Assembly: GCA_031268245.1 (NCBI GenBank)
Contig: JAIRXN010000218.1
Coordinates: 1-14,017 of the forward strand
DNA length: 14,017 bases
Source of the DNA: Treponema sp.
Lineage (GTDB): Bacteria; Spirochaetota; Spirochaetia; Treponematales; Breznakiellaceae
Direction of reading: 5' to 3'
Position numbers and translations under genes: made by a program. The notes under the pieces are model-generated. The model made no database searches. It saw only the letters and a program-made list of their open reading frames with translations, and had not been told where the DNA came from. Shown here one piece after another: positions 1-7,245 of this stretch. The number at the start of each line of letters is the position of its first letter. Within the stretch, counting starts at the first letter, position 1.

Positions 1-37
1 CTGATGTAGGTTTTTCCATAAAATATACAGGTGGAAC
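1..37 (+). promoter_or_regulatory. infB leader with ribosome-binding site
   Basis: This is a short stretch before infB. An AGGTGG Shine-Dalgarno sequence at 29-34 lies 3 nt before the infB ATG. A TAG at 7-9 could be the stop of an upstream gene, which in this operon type is usually nusA or a small gene between nusA and infB. Too little sequence is present to say. I see no hairpin or convincing promoter. Confidence 0.5.
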
Positions 38-2569
38 ATGGCTGAAGAAGTAGAAAACACACAAAAACCGAACGTGGAACTCATCAAGCGCAGTCCGGCG
101 GAGCACGAAGCAACAGGGCAGGAAGTTTCTCCCGAAAAAAAGGATGGCTCCCGGAAAGGAAAGGCCGAGGCGCCCCCCCGAAAGATTATTGTGGTAAAAA
201 AGAAGCCCCAGAATCCTCCTGCCGCACCCAATCCCAGGAAGATGCAGCCCAAGGTAGTTGTAGCAGGTCAGCGGCCAAAGGATTCTTCCGAAGACTCCAG
301 GGAAAGCCGGGATGAAAAGCCCAGAGATGACAGCCATGTTGCCTCTTTCCCTGTAACTCAACGGCCCGCTGCGGCCGCGGGCAGGGTAGGGGGAAAACCG
401 GTAGGCCCTCCTCCCCGCCGTGAAGAAGGCCCGCGGGGGTCCTCACCGCCTTTCTCAAGCCGTCCCGCCGGAACAGCAGGCAGAACCGGAGGCCGTCCCT
501 CAGGTCCTCCGCGTGGCGGAGGCGGCTTCCGTCCTGCAGGAGGCCCTCCGCGGCCGGGCTTTGGTCAGGGCGCCCGTCCCGGCGGGGGTAGGCCCGGTTT
601 TGGTCAGGGCAGACCCGGCTTCGGCCCGAGACCCGCAGGAGGCCCCAACCGCAGCGGAGGGCCCGCCACGACGGCTCCTCTGCCGGAAGGCAAGGGCACC
701 GCGAAGCGTATCTTCAAGGCCAAGAAAACGGTTAATTACCGTAAAGAAAAAGAACACGAGATGGAGGAGAAACTCCTCCAGACCAAGAAAAGAATAACCC
801 AAACGACCAATCCGGTACCCAAGAGTATCGATATCATGGAGGTTATATCTGTTTCGGAACTTGCCCGCAAGATGAACCTAAAGGCTTCCGATCTTATCCA
901 GAAACTGATGAGCATGGGGATGATGGTTACCATCAACCAGCAGATCGACGCGGAAACCGCCACGATTCTTGCGGCGGAATTCGGAGCGGATGTAAAGATC
1001 ATCAGCCTCTATGATGAAACGGTAATCTCCTCTACTTCGGATGATGGGGCGGAACTCAAACCCCGGCCGCCGGTGGTTACCGTAATGGGCCATGTTGATC
1101 ACGGCAAGACCAAGCTTCTCGATGCGATCCGCAGTACCGATGTGGTAGGGGGAGAATTCGGCGGTATCACCCAGCATATCGGCGCCTATATGGTGGATAC
1201 TTCCGAAGGCCGCATCACCTTCCTGGATACCCCCGGCCACGAAGCCTTTACCCGTATGCGGGCCAGAGGCGCCCAGGTTACCGACATAGTGGTGCTCGTA
1301 GTGGCCGCTGACGACGGAGTCATGCCTCAGACCGTGGAAGCGATCAACCACGCCAAAGAGGCGAATGTTCCAATCATCGTAGCGGTAAACAAGATAGACA
1401 AAGCTGAGGCTAACCCCGACCGGGTAAAGAGCCAGCTTGCGGATCTGGGACTCAGCCCGGAAGAGTGGGGAGGGCAAACCATGTTTGTGGAGCTTTCCGC
1501 TCTCAAAAAGCAGGGCATCGAGAAACTCATCGACGCCATACTCCTCCAGGCGGAAATTCTCGATCTCAAGGTCAACTACAGCCACGTTGCCGAAGGCAAG
1601 ATCCTGGAATCCCAGATAGATCATGGCCGGGGCATCGTTGCCACCATCATGGTCGAAAGGGGGACTCTCAGGGTGGGAGACTCCTTTGTAGCGGGGATCT
1701 GGCCCGGAAAGGTGAGGGCCGTCTTCAACGACAAAGGAGAAAAACTCGAAGAGGCCACCCCTTCAATGCCGGTGGTAGTTCTCGGTTTTGAAGGCATTCC
1801 CAATGCGGGAGACCCCTTCCAGGTGGTGGAAGATGAAAAACTTGCACGCGGTTATTCTTCCAAACGCCAGGAACTCAAACGCTTTGAAGATGCCAAGAAC
1901 ATCAAGAAAGTTACCATGGATAACTTGCACGACATGATAAGCGACGGCGGCATACAGGAACTCAAGGTAATCATCAAGGCTGATGTTCAGGGTTCCGCGG
2001 AAGCTCTCAAGTCTAGTCTGGAAAAACTTTCCATGAAAGAGATCCGCCTCCATGTCATTCAGGCCCTTCCCGGCGCCATCAACGAAGGGGATGTGGATCT
2101 GGCTATTGCCTCCAATGCGATCATCATCGGTTTCAATGTCCGGCCTGTACCCAAAGCCAAGGCTCTTGCCGACCAGGAAAAGGTCGATATCCGGAAATAC
2201 AATGTAATCTACAAGGCGGTGGAAGAGATCCAGCAGGCCATGGAAGGCATGCTCAAGCCTGATACAAAAGAAGAGGTCATCGGAATGGTAGAGGTGCGGA
2301 ATATCTTCAAGGTTCCCAAGGCCGGTACCATTGCAGGCTGCTATGTACTCAGCGGTACGGTGAAGCGCAGCGCCAGTGTTAACCTTATCAGGAACGAAAT
2401 AGTTATCCATACAGGAAAGATCTCCAGTCTCAAACGTTTCAAGGACGATGCCAGGGAAGTGGCCGCCGGCTTTGAATGCGGGCTGGGTATTAATGATTTC
2501 AATGACATTCAGGTAGACGATCAGCTTGAAGTATTCGAGATGGTGCAGGTTGCACGGAAACTCAGTTAG
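38..2569 (+). CDS. infB: Translation initiation factor IF-2
   Basis: This is the cytoplasmic GTPase that brings initiator fMet-tRNA to the 30S subunit and promotes 50S joining. The 843-residue protein is complete. It has a Lys/Arg-rich N-terminus, a Gly/Pro/Arg-rich low-complexity stretch (about residues 110-216) and an IF2N-type helical domain (about 265-320). The G domain carries all five motifs: GHVDHGKT at 351-358, GGITQH at 375-380 (switch I), DTPGHE at 397-402, NKID at 451-454 and SAL at 487-489. The beta-barrel and C-terminal fMet-tRNA-binding domains follow. The length suits a bacterial IF-2 with an extended N-terminus. The start is supported by AGGTGG 3 nt upstream. The gene ends AGT TAG, and those six bases are repeated at 2655-2660, flanking an apparent small insertion. 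The identification is very secure. Confidence 0.98.
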   Translation: MAEEVENTQKPNVELIKRSPAEHEATGQEVSPEKKDGSRKGKAEAPPRKIIVVKKKPQNPPAAPNPRKMQPKVVVAGQRPKDSSEDSRESRDEKPRDDSHVASFPVTQRPAAAAGRVGGKPVGPPPRREEGPRGSSPPFSSRPAGTAGRTGGRPSGPPRGGGGFRPAGGPPRPGFGQGARPGGGRPGFGQGRPGFGPRPAGGPNRSGGPATTAPLPEGKGTAKRIFKAKKTVNYRKEKEHEMEEKLLQTKKRITQTTNPVPKSIDIMEVISVSELARKMNLKASDLIQKLMSMGMMVTINQQIDAETATILAAEFGADVKIISLYDETVISSTSDDGAELKPRPPVVTVMGHVDHGKTKLLDAIRSTDVVGGEFGGITQHIGAYMVDTSEGRITFLDTPGHEAFTRMRARGAQVTDIVVLVVAADDGVMPQTVEAINHAKEANVPIIVAVNKIDKAEANPDRVKSQLADLGLSPEEWGGQTMFVELSALKKQGIEKLIDAILLQAEILDLKVNYSHVAEGKILESQIDHGRGIVATIMVERGTLRVGDSFVAGIWPGKVRAVFNDKGEKLEEATPSMPVVVLGFEGIPNAGDPFQVVEDEKLARGYSSKRQELKRFEDAKNIKKVTMDNLHDMISDGGIQELKVIIKADVQGSAEALKSSLEKLSMKEIRLHVIQALPGAINEGDVDLAIASNAIIIGFNVRPVPKAKALADQEKVDIRKYNVIYKAVEEIQQAMEGMLKPDTKEEVIGMVEVRNIFKVPKAGTIAGCYVLSGTVKRSASVNLIRNEIVIHTGKISSLKRFKDDAREVAAGFECGLGINDFNDIQVDDQLEVFEMVQVARKLS
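365..685 (+). repeat. Low-complexity Gly/Pro/Arg-rich segment of IF-2
   Basis: Codons for about residues 110-216 of IF-2 encode a disordered, RGG-like stretch built from Gly, Pro, Arg, Ala and Phe. The hexapeptide PGFGQG occurs twice (554-571 and 593-610), followed by a shortened PGFGP (614-628). The DNA is locally GC-rich and internally repetitive. The segment separates the basic N-terminus from the conserved IF2N and GTPase domains. Such composition is typical of flexible RNA-binding linkers, but a function here is inference. Confidence 0.75.
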
Positions 2570-2579
2570 TGTCTGTCCA

Positions 2580-2596
2580 CAAAGTCGGTTACTTTG
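2580..2596 (+). repeat. Small inverted repeat, left part of the infB-rbfA insert
   Basis: CAAAGT (2580-2585) and ACTTTG (2591-2596) form a 6-bp perfect stem around the loop CGGTT. It lies just inside the left end of the putative mini-element and upstream of the longer hairpin. It is short, so it may be part of the element's terminal structure or chance. Confidence 0.4.
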
Positions 2597-2616
2597 CGGC
2601 CAGATTATTTTGAGGT

Positions 2617-2652
2617 AGTCTGTCTATAATGTGTCTACATTATAGACAGACT
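2617..2652 (+). repeat. Perfect 15-bp inverted repeat upstream of rbfA
   Basis: The arm at 2617-2631 (AGTCTGTCTATAATG) is the exact reverse complement of 2638-2652, with the loop TGTCTA at 2632-2637. In mRNA this would be a long hairpin ending 8 nt before the rbfA Shine-Dalgarno sequence. No T-run follows on either strand, so it does not look like an intrinsic terminator. It could be an RNase III site or an mRNA stabiliser, or only the core of the putative mini-element. Confidence 0.85.
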
Positions 2653-2660
2653 CTAGTTAG

Positions 2661-2667
2661 AGGGCGG
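2661..2667 (+). promoter_or_regulatory. Ribosome-binding site setting the TTG start of rbfA
   Basis: AGGGCGG precedes a TTG at 2670 by 2 nt (5 nt counted from AGGG). It supports TTG as the true start, since the encoded N-terminus then begins Met-Pro-Glu-Tyr-Arg directly at the conserved RbfA start region. The site begins right after the right-hand AGTTAG copy. Confidence 0.7.
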
Positions 2668-2669
2668 AA

Positions 2670-3053
2670 TTGCCGGAATATCGTACCGAACGTATTGGTC
2701 ATCTGATACAGGAGAAGATCAGCGCCTTGATCCTCAACGGCAGCATCAAGGATCCCCGGGTAAACTCTTTTCTCTCCATTACCAGGGTGAATGTTTCAAG
2801 GGATCTCTCTTATGCGGATGTGTATGTCTCAAACATCAGCGGCAGGCCGGGAATTGCCAAAGGAACCGCGGGTCTGCAGAGCGCCGCGAGTTTCATCCAG
2901 GCCCGGCTTGCGGGAGAAATGCATATACGCAAGACACCCCGCCTCCGTTTCCATGAAGATTCAAGCATCCGTGAAGGGTTTGACATGATAAAAAAAATTG
3001 AAGAGCTAAATGCTCCAAAACAACCGGAGACAGATGAGAGCGGCGGAGCATAG
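2670..3053 (+). CDS. rbfA: 30S ribosome-binding factor RbfA
   Basis: RbfA binds the 30S subunit near helix 1 of 16S rRNA and helps late 30S maturation and cold adaptation. The protein has 127 residues, normal for the family. It shows the N-terminal YRTERIGHLIQEKISALI helix, then a DPRV turn, SITRVNVSRDLSYADVYVS strand-helix region and a C-terminal segment containing RKTPRLRF, all typical of the KH-like RbfA fold. It starts with TTG. The 3' end overlaps truB, as expected for translationally coupled genes in an infB-rbfA-truB operon. The gap to infB is enlarged by the hairpin-bearing insert described separately, which could weaken coupling to infB. Confidence 0.95.
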   Translation: MPEYRTERIGHLIQEKISALILNGSIKDPRVNSFLSITRVNVSRDLSYADVYVSNISGRPGIAKGTAGLQSAASFIQARLAGEMHIRKTPRLRFHEDSSIREGFDMIKKIEELNAPKQPETDESGGA

Positions 3054-4017
3054 GGACGGCCTTTTACTCCTGGACAAGGCGCCGGGGATCACCAGTTTTG
3101 ACAGCCTCCGGCAGGTAAAAAAGGCTTTGAACACCAAAAAAGTCGGACACACGGGAACTCTGGACAAGTTCGCCTCCGGGCTTCTTGTAATCCTCACGGG
3201 CCGGGCGTTGAGACTAAGCCCCTGGTTTAGCCGCTGTAATAAGGAATATGAGGCCCTTATCCGTTTTGGAGAGGAAACCGATACCCTCGATCCTGAAGGC
3301 AGTGTGATTGCCGAAGCTCCTCTTCCGTCCCGGAAAGCGGTAGAAGAGGCGATACCCGCCTTTCTCGGGGAAATTTTACAGGTTCCGCCTGTGTATTCGG
3401 CCATTCATATCGGGGGAAAGCGGGCTTCGCAGCTTGCACGGGCCGGAGAAGTTCCCCGGATGAAAGAACGAAAGGTGAATATCTATAGTATCCGTCTCCT
3501 CTCCTGGGAACCGCCCCTGGGCTCTTTTTCCGTGAGCTGTTCCGGCGGAACCTATATCCGTTCACTGGCCCGGGATCTGGCCCTTGCCGCGGGAAGCAGG
3601 GGCCGCCTGGAAGCCCTCCGGCGGACAAGGGTTTCCGGTTTCCGGGTGGAAGAAGCCCTCAGGGAAGCGGTCCCCGAAGCGCTCATGGGCATAAAGCCGG
3701 AAATTTTCAGCCTTCTCGGGATGCCTGTTATTAAAGTAAAACTTCATGATATACAAAATATTATACATGGCGGGCCCCTTGGTACTCTGATGGATCATGC
3801 GGGACTACGTTTTTCCGCTGATAACGGCATGGAAAAACCCCCCGAAGATGATTTTTGCGCAGGGCTTTTCTCTGAAGACAACAGCTTCCTGGCGCTTGTA
3901 GAAAAAAAATCCGGCGTCTGGAGCTATGGGTTTGTTTTTGCACAGGCTGCTGAAACCCGCGCCGGCCCGTCACGTTTCCTGCATTCGCAGTCTGAAGGGG
4001 CACATGCGCATTATTGA
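3034..4017 (+). CDS. truB: tRNA pseudouridine(55) synthase TruB
   Basis: TruB converts U55 in the T-loop of most tRNAs to pseudouridine and also acts as a tRNA chaperone. The catalytic motif GTLDKFASG is present, with the essential Asp at residue 44. The preceding KVGHTGTLD context, the KEYEALIRFGEETDTLD segment, the PPVYSAI motif and the GGTYIRSLARDL motif are all standard. A PUA-like C-terminal part follows. I chose the ATG at 3034 because CGGAGA lies just before it and the conserved core begins within ten residues. An in-frame ATG at 3010, with a weaker GAAGAG, would add eight residues. The gene overlaps rbfA by 20 bp and ribF by 14 bp, suggesting translational coupling. The C-terminal ~100 residues are poorly conserved and partly AT-rich at DNA level. 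Confidence 0.93.
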   Translation: MRAAEHRDGLLLLDKAPGITSFDSLRQVKKALNTKKVGHTGTLDKFASGLLVILTGRALRLSPWFSRCNKEYEALIRFGEETDTLDPEGSVIAEAPLPSRKAVEEAIPAFLGEILQVPPVYSAIHIGGKRASQLARAGEVPRMKERKVNIYSIRLLSWEPPLGSFSVSCSGGTYIRSLARDLALAAGSRGRLEALRRTRVSGFRVEEALREAVPEALMGIKPEIFSLLGMPVIKVKLHDIQNIIHGGPLGTLMDHAGLRFSADNGMEKPPEDDFCAGLFSEDNSFLALVEKKSGVWSYGFVFAQAAETRAGPSRFLHSQSEGAHAHY

Positions 4018-4774
4018 CTGGACGGACTACATACACAACAGAATATCCGAACCGGAGGAGGGAATTTCCCTCAGTATCGGTGTTTTTGACGGGGTTCACC
4101 GGGGCCATCAGGAGTTAATCCGGCGTATTACAGCCTCTCCCCATGTTCCGGCAGTCCTTACCTTTGCCCAAAACCCCCGTCAAGTCCTTAAAAAAGGAAA
4201 CCCGTATGGAGAGATTACCGGTCTTTCCCGAAAACTGGCCATTATGGAAAGTCTCGGGGTGCTTCAGGCCCTGGTTATTGACTTTTCTACCGATTTCAGT
4301 ATATTATCCGGGAGAGAATTCATCCGTCTTTTAACCGTAAAGCATAAAATCGGCCTTATGGTTGTGGGTTCCAATTTTCATTGCGGATTCAGGCAGGATA
4401 CCGACGCCGCCCTTTTTAAGAGTATCTGTGAAAAGGCGGGGGTTAAAACAGAGGTCTTGCCGCCGCTTATGGAAGGCCGTCGGCCTGTCAGTTCCAGCAG
4501 AATTCGCTCTCTTGTAGCGGAGGGGGATTTACGGGGAGCCGCTTCCCTTTTGGGGAGACCTTACGGGATTGAGCTTCAGGGAATTAAAGCCTTCGGGACG
4601 GAAGATGGTTTTTACCGGGATGAAAACCCTGCTTTACGGCTCTTGCCTCCGGCAGGTGTATATCCTGTCAGGGTATTGAGTAATGGCGAATGGCTCGAAA
4701 GAACTCTCACGGTTCATGAGGGTTGTCTGTCGATTCCCTCAGTTTCAGATGCGGAATACGCAGAATTTTTATAA
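4004..4774 (+). CDS. ribF: RibF-type FMN adenylyltransferase with a reduced riboflavin-kinase domain
   Basis: RibF proteins phosphorylate riboflavin to FMN and adenylylate FMN to FAD. The N-terminal nucleotidyltransferase domain is complete: GVFDGVHRGH at residues 26-35 (HxGH signature) and SSSRIR at 163-168. The C-terminal kinase domain is abnormal. GRPY and a GVYPVRV strand are recognisable, but the GFPTAN flavin/metal-binding motif is absent and the protein stops at 256 residues, about 50 short of the usual ~310. The reading frame is clean, so this looks like evolved reduction rather than a recent frameshift. It may act only as FAD synthetase. The ATG at 4004 is chosen because GAAGGGG lies just upstream and the conserved core follows; the frame is open further upstream. 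It overlaps truB by 14 bp. Confidence 0.88.
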   Translation: MRIIDWTDYIHNRISEPEEGISLSIGVFDGVHRGHQELIRRITASPHVPAVLTFAQNPRQVLKKGNPYGEITGLSRKLAIMESLGVLQALVIDFSTDFSILSGREFIRLLTVKHKIGLMVVGSNFHCGFRQDTDAALFKSICEKAGVKTEVLPPLMEGRRPVSSSRIRSLVAEGDLRGAASLLGRPYGIELQGIKAFGTEDGFYRDENPALRLLPPAGVYPVRVLSNGEWLERTLTVHEGCLSIPSVSDAEYAEFL

Positions 4775-4798
4775 TTTGTTCCCAAGGAGAATGAAAAT

Positions 4799-5068
4799 AT
4801 GGCATTAAGCAAAGATGAAACAACTTCCATTGTCAGCAAGTTCGGTAAAAGTGAAAAAGATACCGGCGCCACGGAAGTACAGATTGCTCTGCTTACCGAG
4901 CGGATCAACCAGCTCACAGAGCATTGCAAACAGTTCAAGAAGGACAAATCCAGTAACCGGGGTCTCTTAATCCTCGTCGGCCACCGCCGCCGGATTCTGA
5001 AATATCTTCAGCGCCGGGATCTTGAAAAGTACCGTTCCCTCATCAAGGAATTGGGGATCCGCAAATAA
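4799..5068 (+). CDS. rpsO: Small ribosomal subunit protein S15 (uS15)
   Basis: S15 is a primary 16S rRNA-binding protein of the 30S platform and forms a bridge to the 50S subunit. The 89-residue length is standard. The family signature is visible: TGATEVQIALLTERI, then the rRNA-contact residues His42, Asp49 and Ser52 (counting Met), followed by NRGLLILVGHRRRILKYL and the C-terminal LIKELGIRK. A strong AAGGAGA at 4784-4790 sits 8 nt before the ATG. The gene follows ribF by 24 nt and is followed 2 nt later by pnp, the classical rpsO-pnp pair. Confidence 0.98.
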   Translation: MALSKDETTSIVSKFGKSEKDTGATEVQIALLTERINQLTEHCKQFKKDKSSNRGLLILVGHRRRILKYLQRRDLEKYRSLIKELGIRK

Positions 5069-5070
5069 TA

Positions 5071-7245
5071 ATGCTTAAAAAAGTAACCTATCAAATAGCC
5101 GGAAAAGAGTTAATTCTCGAAACCGGCAGGATCGCAAGGCAGGCCAACGGTTCTGTTTTTGCCCAGTATGCGGGTTCTGCGGTGATTGCCACCGTGTGTT
5201 CGTCTTCAGAATCGGTGGAAGGTCTCGACTACGTTCCGCTGACTGTTGACTACAATGAAAAATACTATGCCGCCGGGAAGATCCCCGGAGGTTTCATCAA
5301 ACGGGAAGGGAGGCCCAAGGACAAGGAGATCCTCATTTCCCGGCTCATAGACAGGCCCATGCGGCCTCTTTTCGACAAGAGCTTTGGCCGGGAAATCCAG
5401 ATCGTACCCATGACGGTTTCCGCCGATATGGTCAATCCTCCCGATATTCTTGCCATTATAGCCAGTTCCGCGGCGGTACATATTTCCGATATCCCTTATA
5501 ACGGCCCTATCGCCGGGGTGAGGATCTGCCAGGTTAACGGGGAACTTGTAGTCAATCCCACCTATGAAGAAATAGAGAAATCCACTCTGGAAATCGTGGT
5601 AGCGGGTACCAAAGACGGTATTACCATGGTAGAAGGGGGAGCCAAAGAGGCCGGCGAAGACCTCATGATCGAAGCCATGGACAAGGCCCGTGCGGTGATC
5701 CTCGAATTGTGTAATCTTCAGGAAGAGCTTCGCAGGCTTGCCGGGAAAGAAAAACTTCCCCTTACCGAATTCTCCGTCAAGCTGGAAAATGAAGAAGCCA
5801 TCAGAGGCGCAGCCTATCCAAGGCTTGAAAAGGCCTGTTTCCTCCCCACAAAGGGAGAGAGGCACGACGGAATAAAGGCAGTAAAAAAAGAAATTGCGGA
5901 ACAATACGTATCTCAACTGGAAGATGAAAAGCAGAAAAGGCTTTTTGACTCTCTCTTTGAAGACATGCAGTACCGGATCCTCCGCTCTTCGATTCTGGAC
6001 AAGAACCGCCGGGTTGACGGCCGCGGGCTTGAGGATATCAGGCCGATTAGCTGTGAAGTGGGAATTCTCCCCAGACCCCATGGTTCAGCCCTCTTTACCA
6101 GAGGCGAGACCCAGGCTCTTGCGGTAAGCACCCTGGGAACTGTCTTTGATGAACAGATCTTCGACGACATAGAGGGGGACAAGCGGGAAAATTTCATCCT
6201 GCACTACAATTTCCCTCCCTATTCGGTAGGCGAAGTAGGACGTATGGGCACAGGCCGCCGGGAGATAGGACATGGAAACCTGGCCCGCCGTTCGCTGGAA
6301 GCCATGGTGCCCGGCAAAGATGAATTTCCCTATACCATCCGGGTGGTTTCTGAAATTACGGAGTCCAACGGTTCTTCGTCTATGGCATCCGTTTGCGGCG
6401 GCACACTTTCCATGCTTCATGCGGGGGTGCCGATGAAGAAACCCGTTGCGGGTATCGCCATGGGACTTGTCACGGAAGGTTCCGGCAAGGATGGTGAACG
6501 TTTTGCCGTTCTTTCCGACATTCTGGGGGAAGAAGACCACCTCGGAGACATGGACTTTAAGGTTGCCGGTACCCAGGACGGGATCACCGGTTTCCAGATG
6601 GATATCAAGATTGCCGGTGTTTCCACTGCCGTCATGCGGAAGGCTCTGGATCAGGCCAGGCAGGGAAGGCTCCACATCCTCTCCATCATGAATGCGACCA
6701 TTTCAAAACCCTCTTCCGAAATCAGTGAATACGCTCCCAAGATCGTTACCCTCAAGATCGAGGTGGACAAGATCGGCGCGCTCATCGGCCCCGGGGGTAA
6801 AAACATCAAAGCCCTCTGCGAACAGTACAAGGTTACGATCAATACCGAAAACGACGGGACTGTGACCATCTACGGAAAGAACGCTAAGGATGCGGAAGAA
6901 GCCAAGATCGCCGTTATCGGTATCGCCGCAGATCCTGAAACCGGCCGGATCTACAACGGCAAAGTCATGAGGATCATGGATTTTGGCGCCTTTGTGGAGA
7001 TTCTCCCCGGCAAGGAAGGGCTTGTTCATATCAGCAAGCTGTCCCGGCAGCGGATCAATACGGTTACTGAAGTTCTCCACGAAGGCCAGGAGATCCCGGT
7101 AAAGCTTTTGGAAATTGACAAGATGGGCCGGCTGAACCTTTCCTATATTGATGCAATTGATCCGGACGGAGAAGTTCCCGCCGGACAGGGCAGGGACGAG
7201 CGGCCCCGGCAGGGAAACAGGGATGGCGGAAAGTTCCGCCGTTAG
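5071..7245 (+). CDS. pnp: Polyribonucleotide nucleotidyltransferase (PNPase)
   Basis: PNPase is a trimeric 3'-5' phosphorolytic exoribonuclease central to mRNA turnover. The 724 residues hold two RNase PH-like domains (about 10-140 and 315-550) separated by an alpha-helical linker. A KH domain follows with its GPGG loop at 573-576, then an S1 domain beginning around NGKVMRIMDFGAFVEI. The phosphorolytic site is intact, with Asp489 and Asp495 in the EEDHLGDMDF stretch. A short hydrophilic tail rich in Gly, Arg and Asp ends the protein. The start codon is 2 nt after the rpsO stop, with purine-rich Shine-Dalgarno-like sequence inside the rpsO end. There is no intergenic leader such as the RNase III-processed stem-loop used for autoregulation in E. 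coli. The 3' end overlaps dut by 23 bp. Confidence 0.98.
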   Translation: MLKKVTYQIAGKELILETGRIARQANGSVFAQYAGSAVIATVCSSSESVEGLDYVPLTVDYNEKYYAAGKIPGGFIKREGRPKDKEILISRLIDRPMRPLFDKSFGREIQIVPMTVSADMVNPPDILAIIASSAAVHISDIPYNGPIAGVRICQVNGELVVNPTYEEIEKSTLEIVVAGTKDGITMVEGGAKEAGEDLMIEAMDKARAVILELCNLQEELRRLAGKEKLPLTEFSVKLENEEAIRGAAYPRLEKACFLPTKGERHDGIKAVKKEIAEQYVSQLEDEKQKRLFDSLFEDMQYRILRSSILDKNRRVDGRGLEDIRPISCEVGILPRPHGSALFTRGETQALAVSTLGTVFDEQIFDDIEGDKRENFILHYNFPPYSVGEVGRMGTGRREIGHGNLARRSLEAMVPGKDEFPYTIRVVSEITESNGSSSMASVCGGTLSMLHAGVPMKKPVAGIAMGLVTEGSGKDGERFAVLSDILGEEDHLGDMDFKVAGTQDGITGFQMDIKIAGVSTAVMRKALDQARQGRLHILSIMNATISKPSSEISEYAPKIVTLKIEVDKIGALIGPGGKNIKALCEQYKVTINTENDGTVTIYGKNAKDAEEAKIAVIGIAADPETGRIYNGKVMRIMDFGAFVEILPGKEGLVHISKLSRQRINTVTEVLHEGQEIPVKLLEIDKMGRLNLSYIDAIDPDGEVPAGQGRDERPRQGNRDGGKFRR

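Larger units (their letters stand above)
2570..2654. mobile_element. Putative miniature inverted-repeat element between infB and rbfA
   Basis: An 85-bp non-coding insert lies between two copies of AGTTAG (2564-2569 and 2655-2660). The left copy is the final Ser codon plus stop of infB. The ends are imperfect inverted repeats: AGTGTCTGTC at 2568-2577 matches the complement of GACAGACTCT at 2645-2654 at 9 of 10 bases. Removing the insert and one AGTTAG restores a 9-nt infB-rbfA junction holding AGGGCGG, in line with the tight spacing of the other operon genes. The boundaries are uncertain by about 2 bp; a 4-bp AGTT duplication around 2568-2654 fits as well. It has no coding capacity, so it would need a transposase from elsewhere. 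That it is mobile is inference; the duplication and symmetry are directly visible. Confidence 0.55.

Noticed and set aside
3926..4003. An upstream extension of ribF starting at 3926
   Set aside because: The added residues lie within truB, have no family similarity, and the ATG at 4004 has a better Shine-Dalgarno sequence directly before the conserved core.
5206..6081. A 291-codon open frame on the minus strand inside pnp, with similar long minus-strand frames at 878-1624, 1763-2410 and 9877-10632
   Set aside because: These lie wholly antisense to strongly conserved genes, have no recognisable domains and are typical by-products of the codon bias of the real genes.
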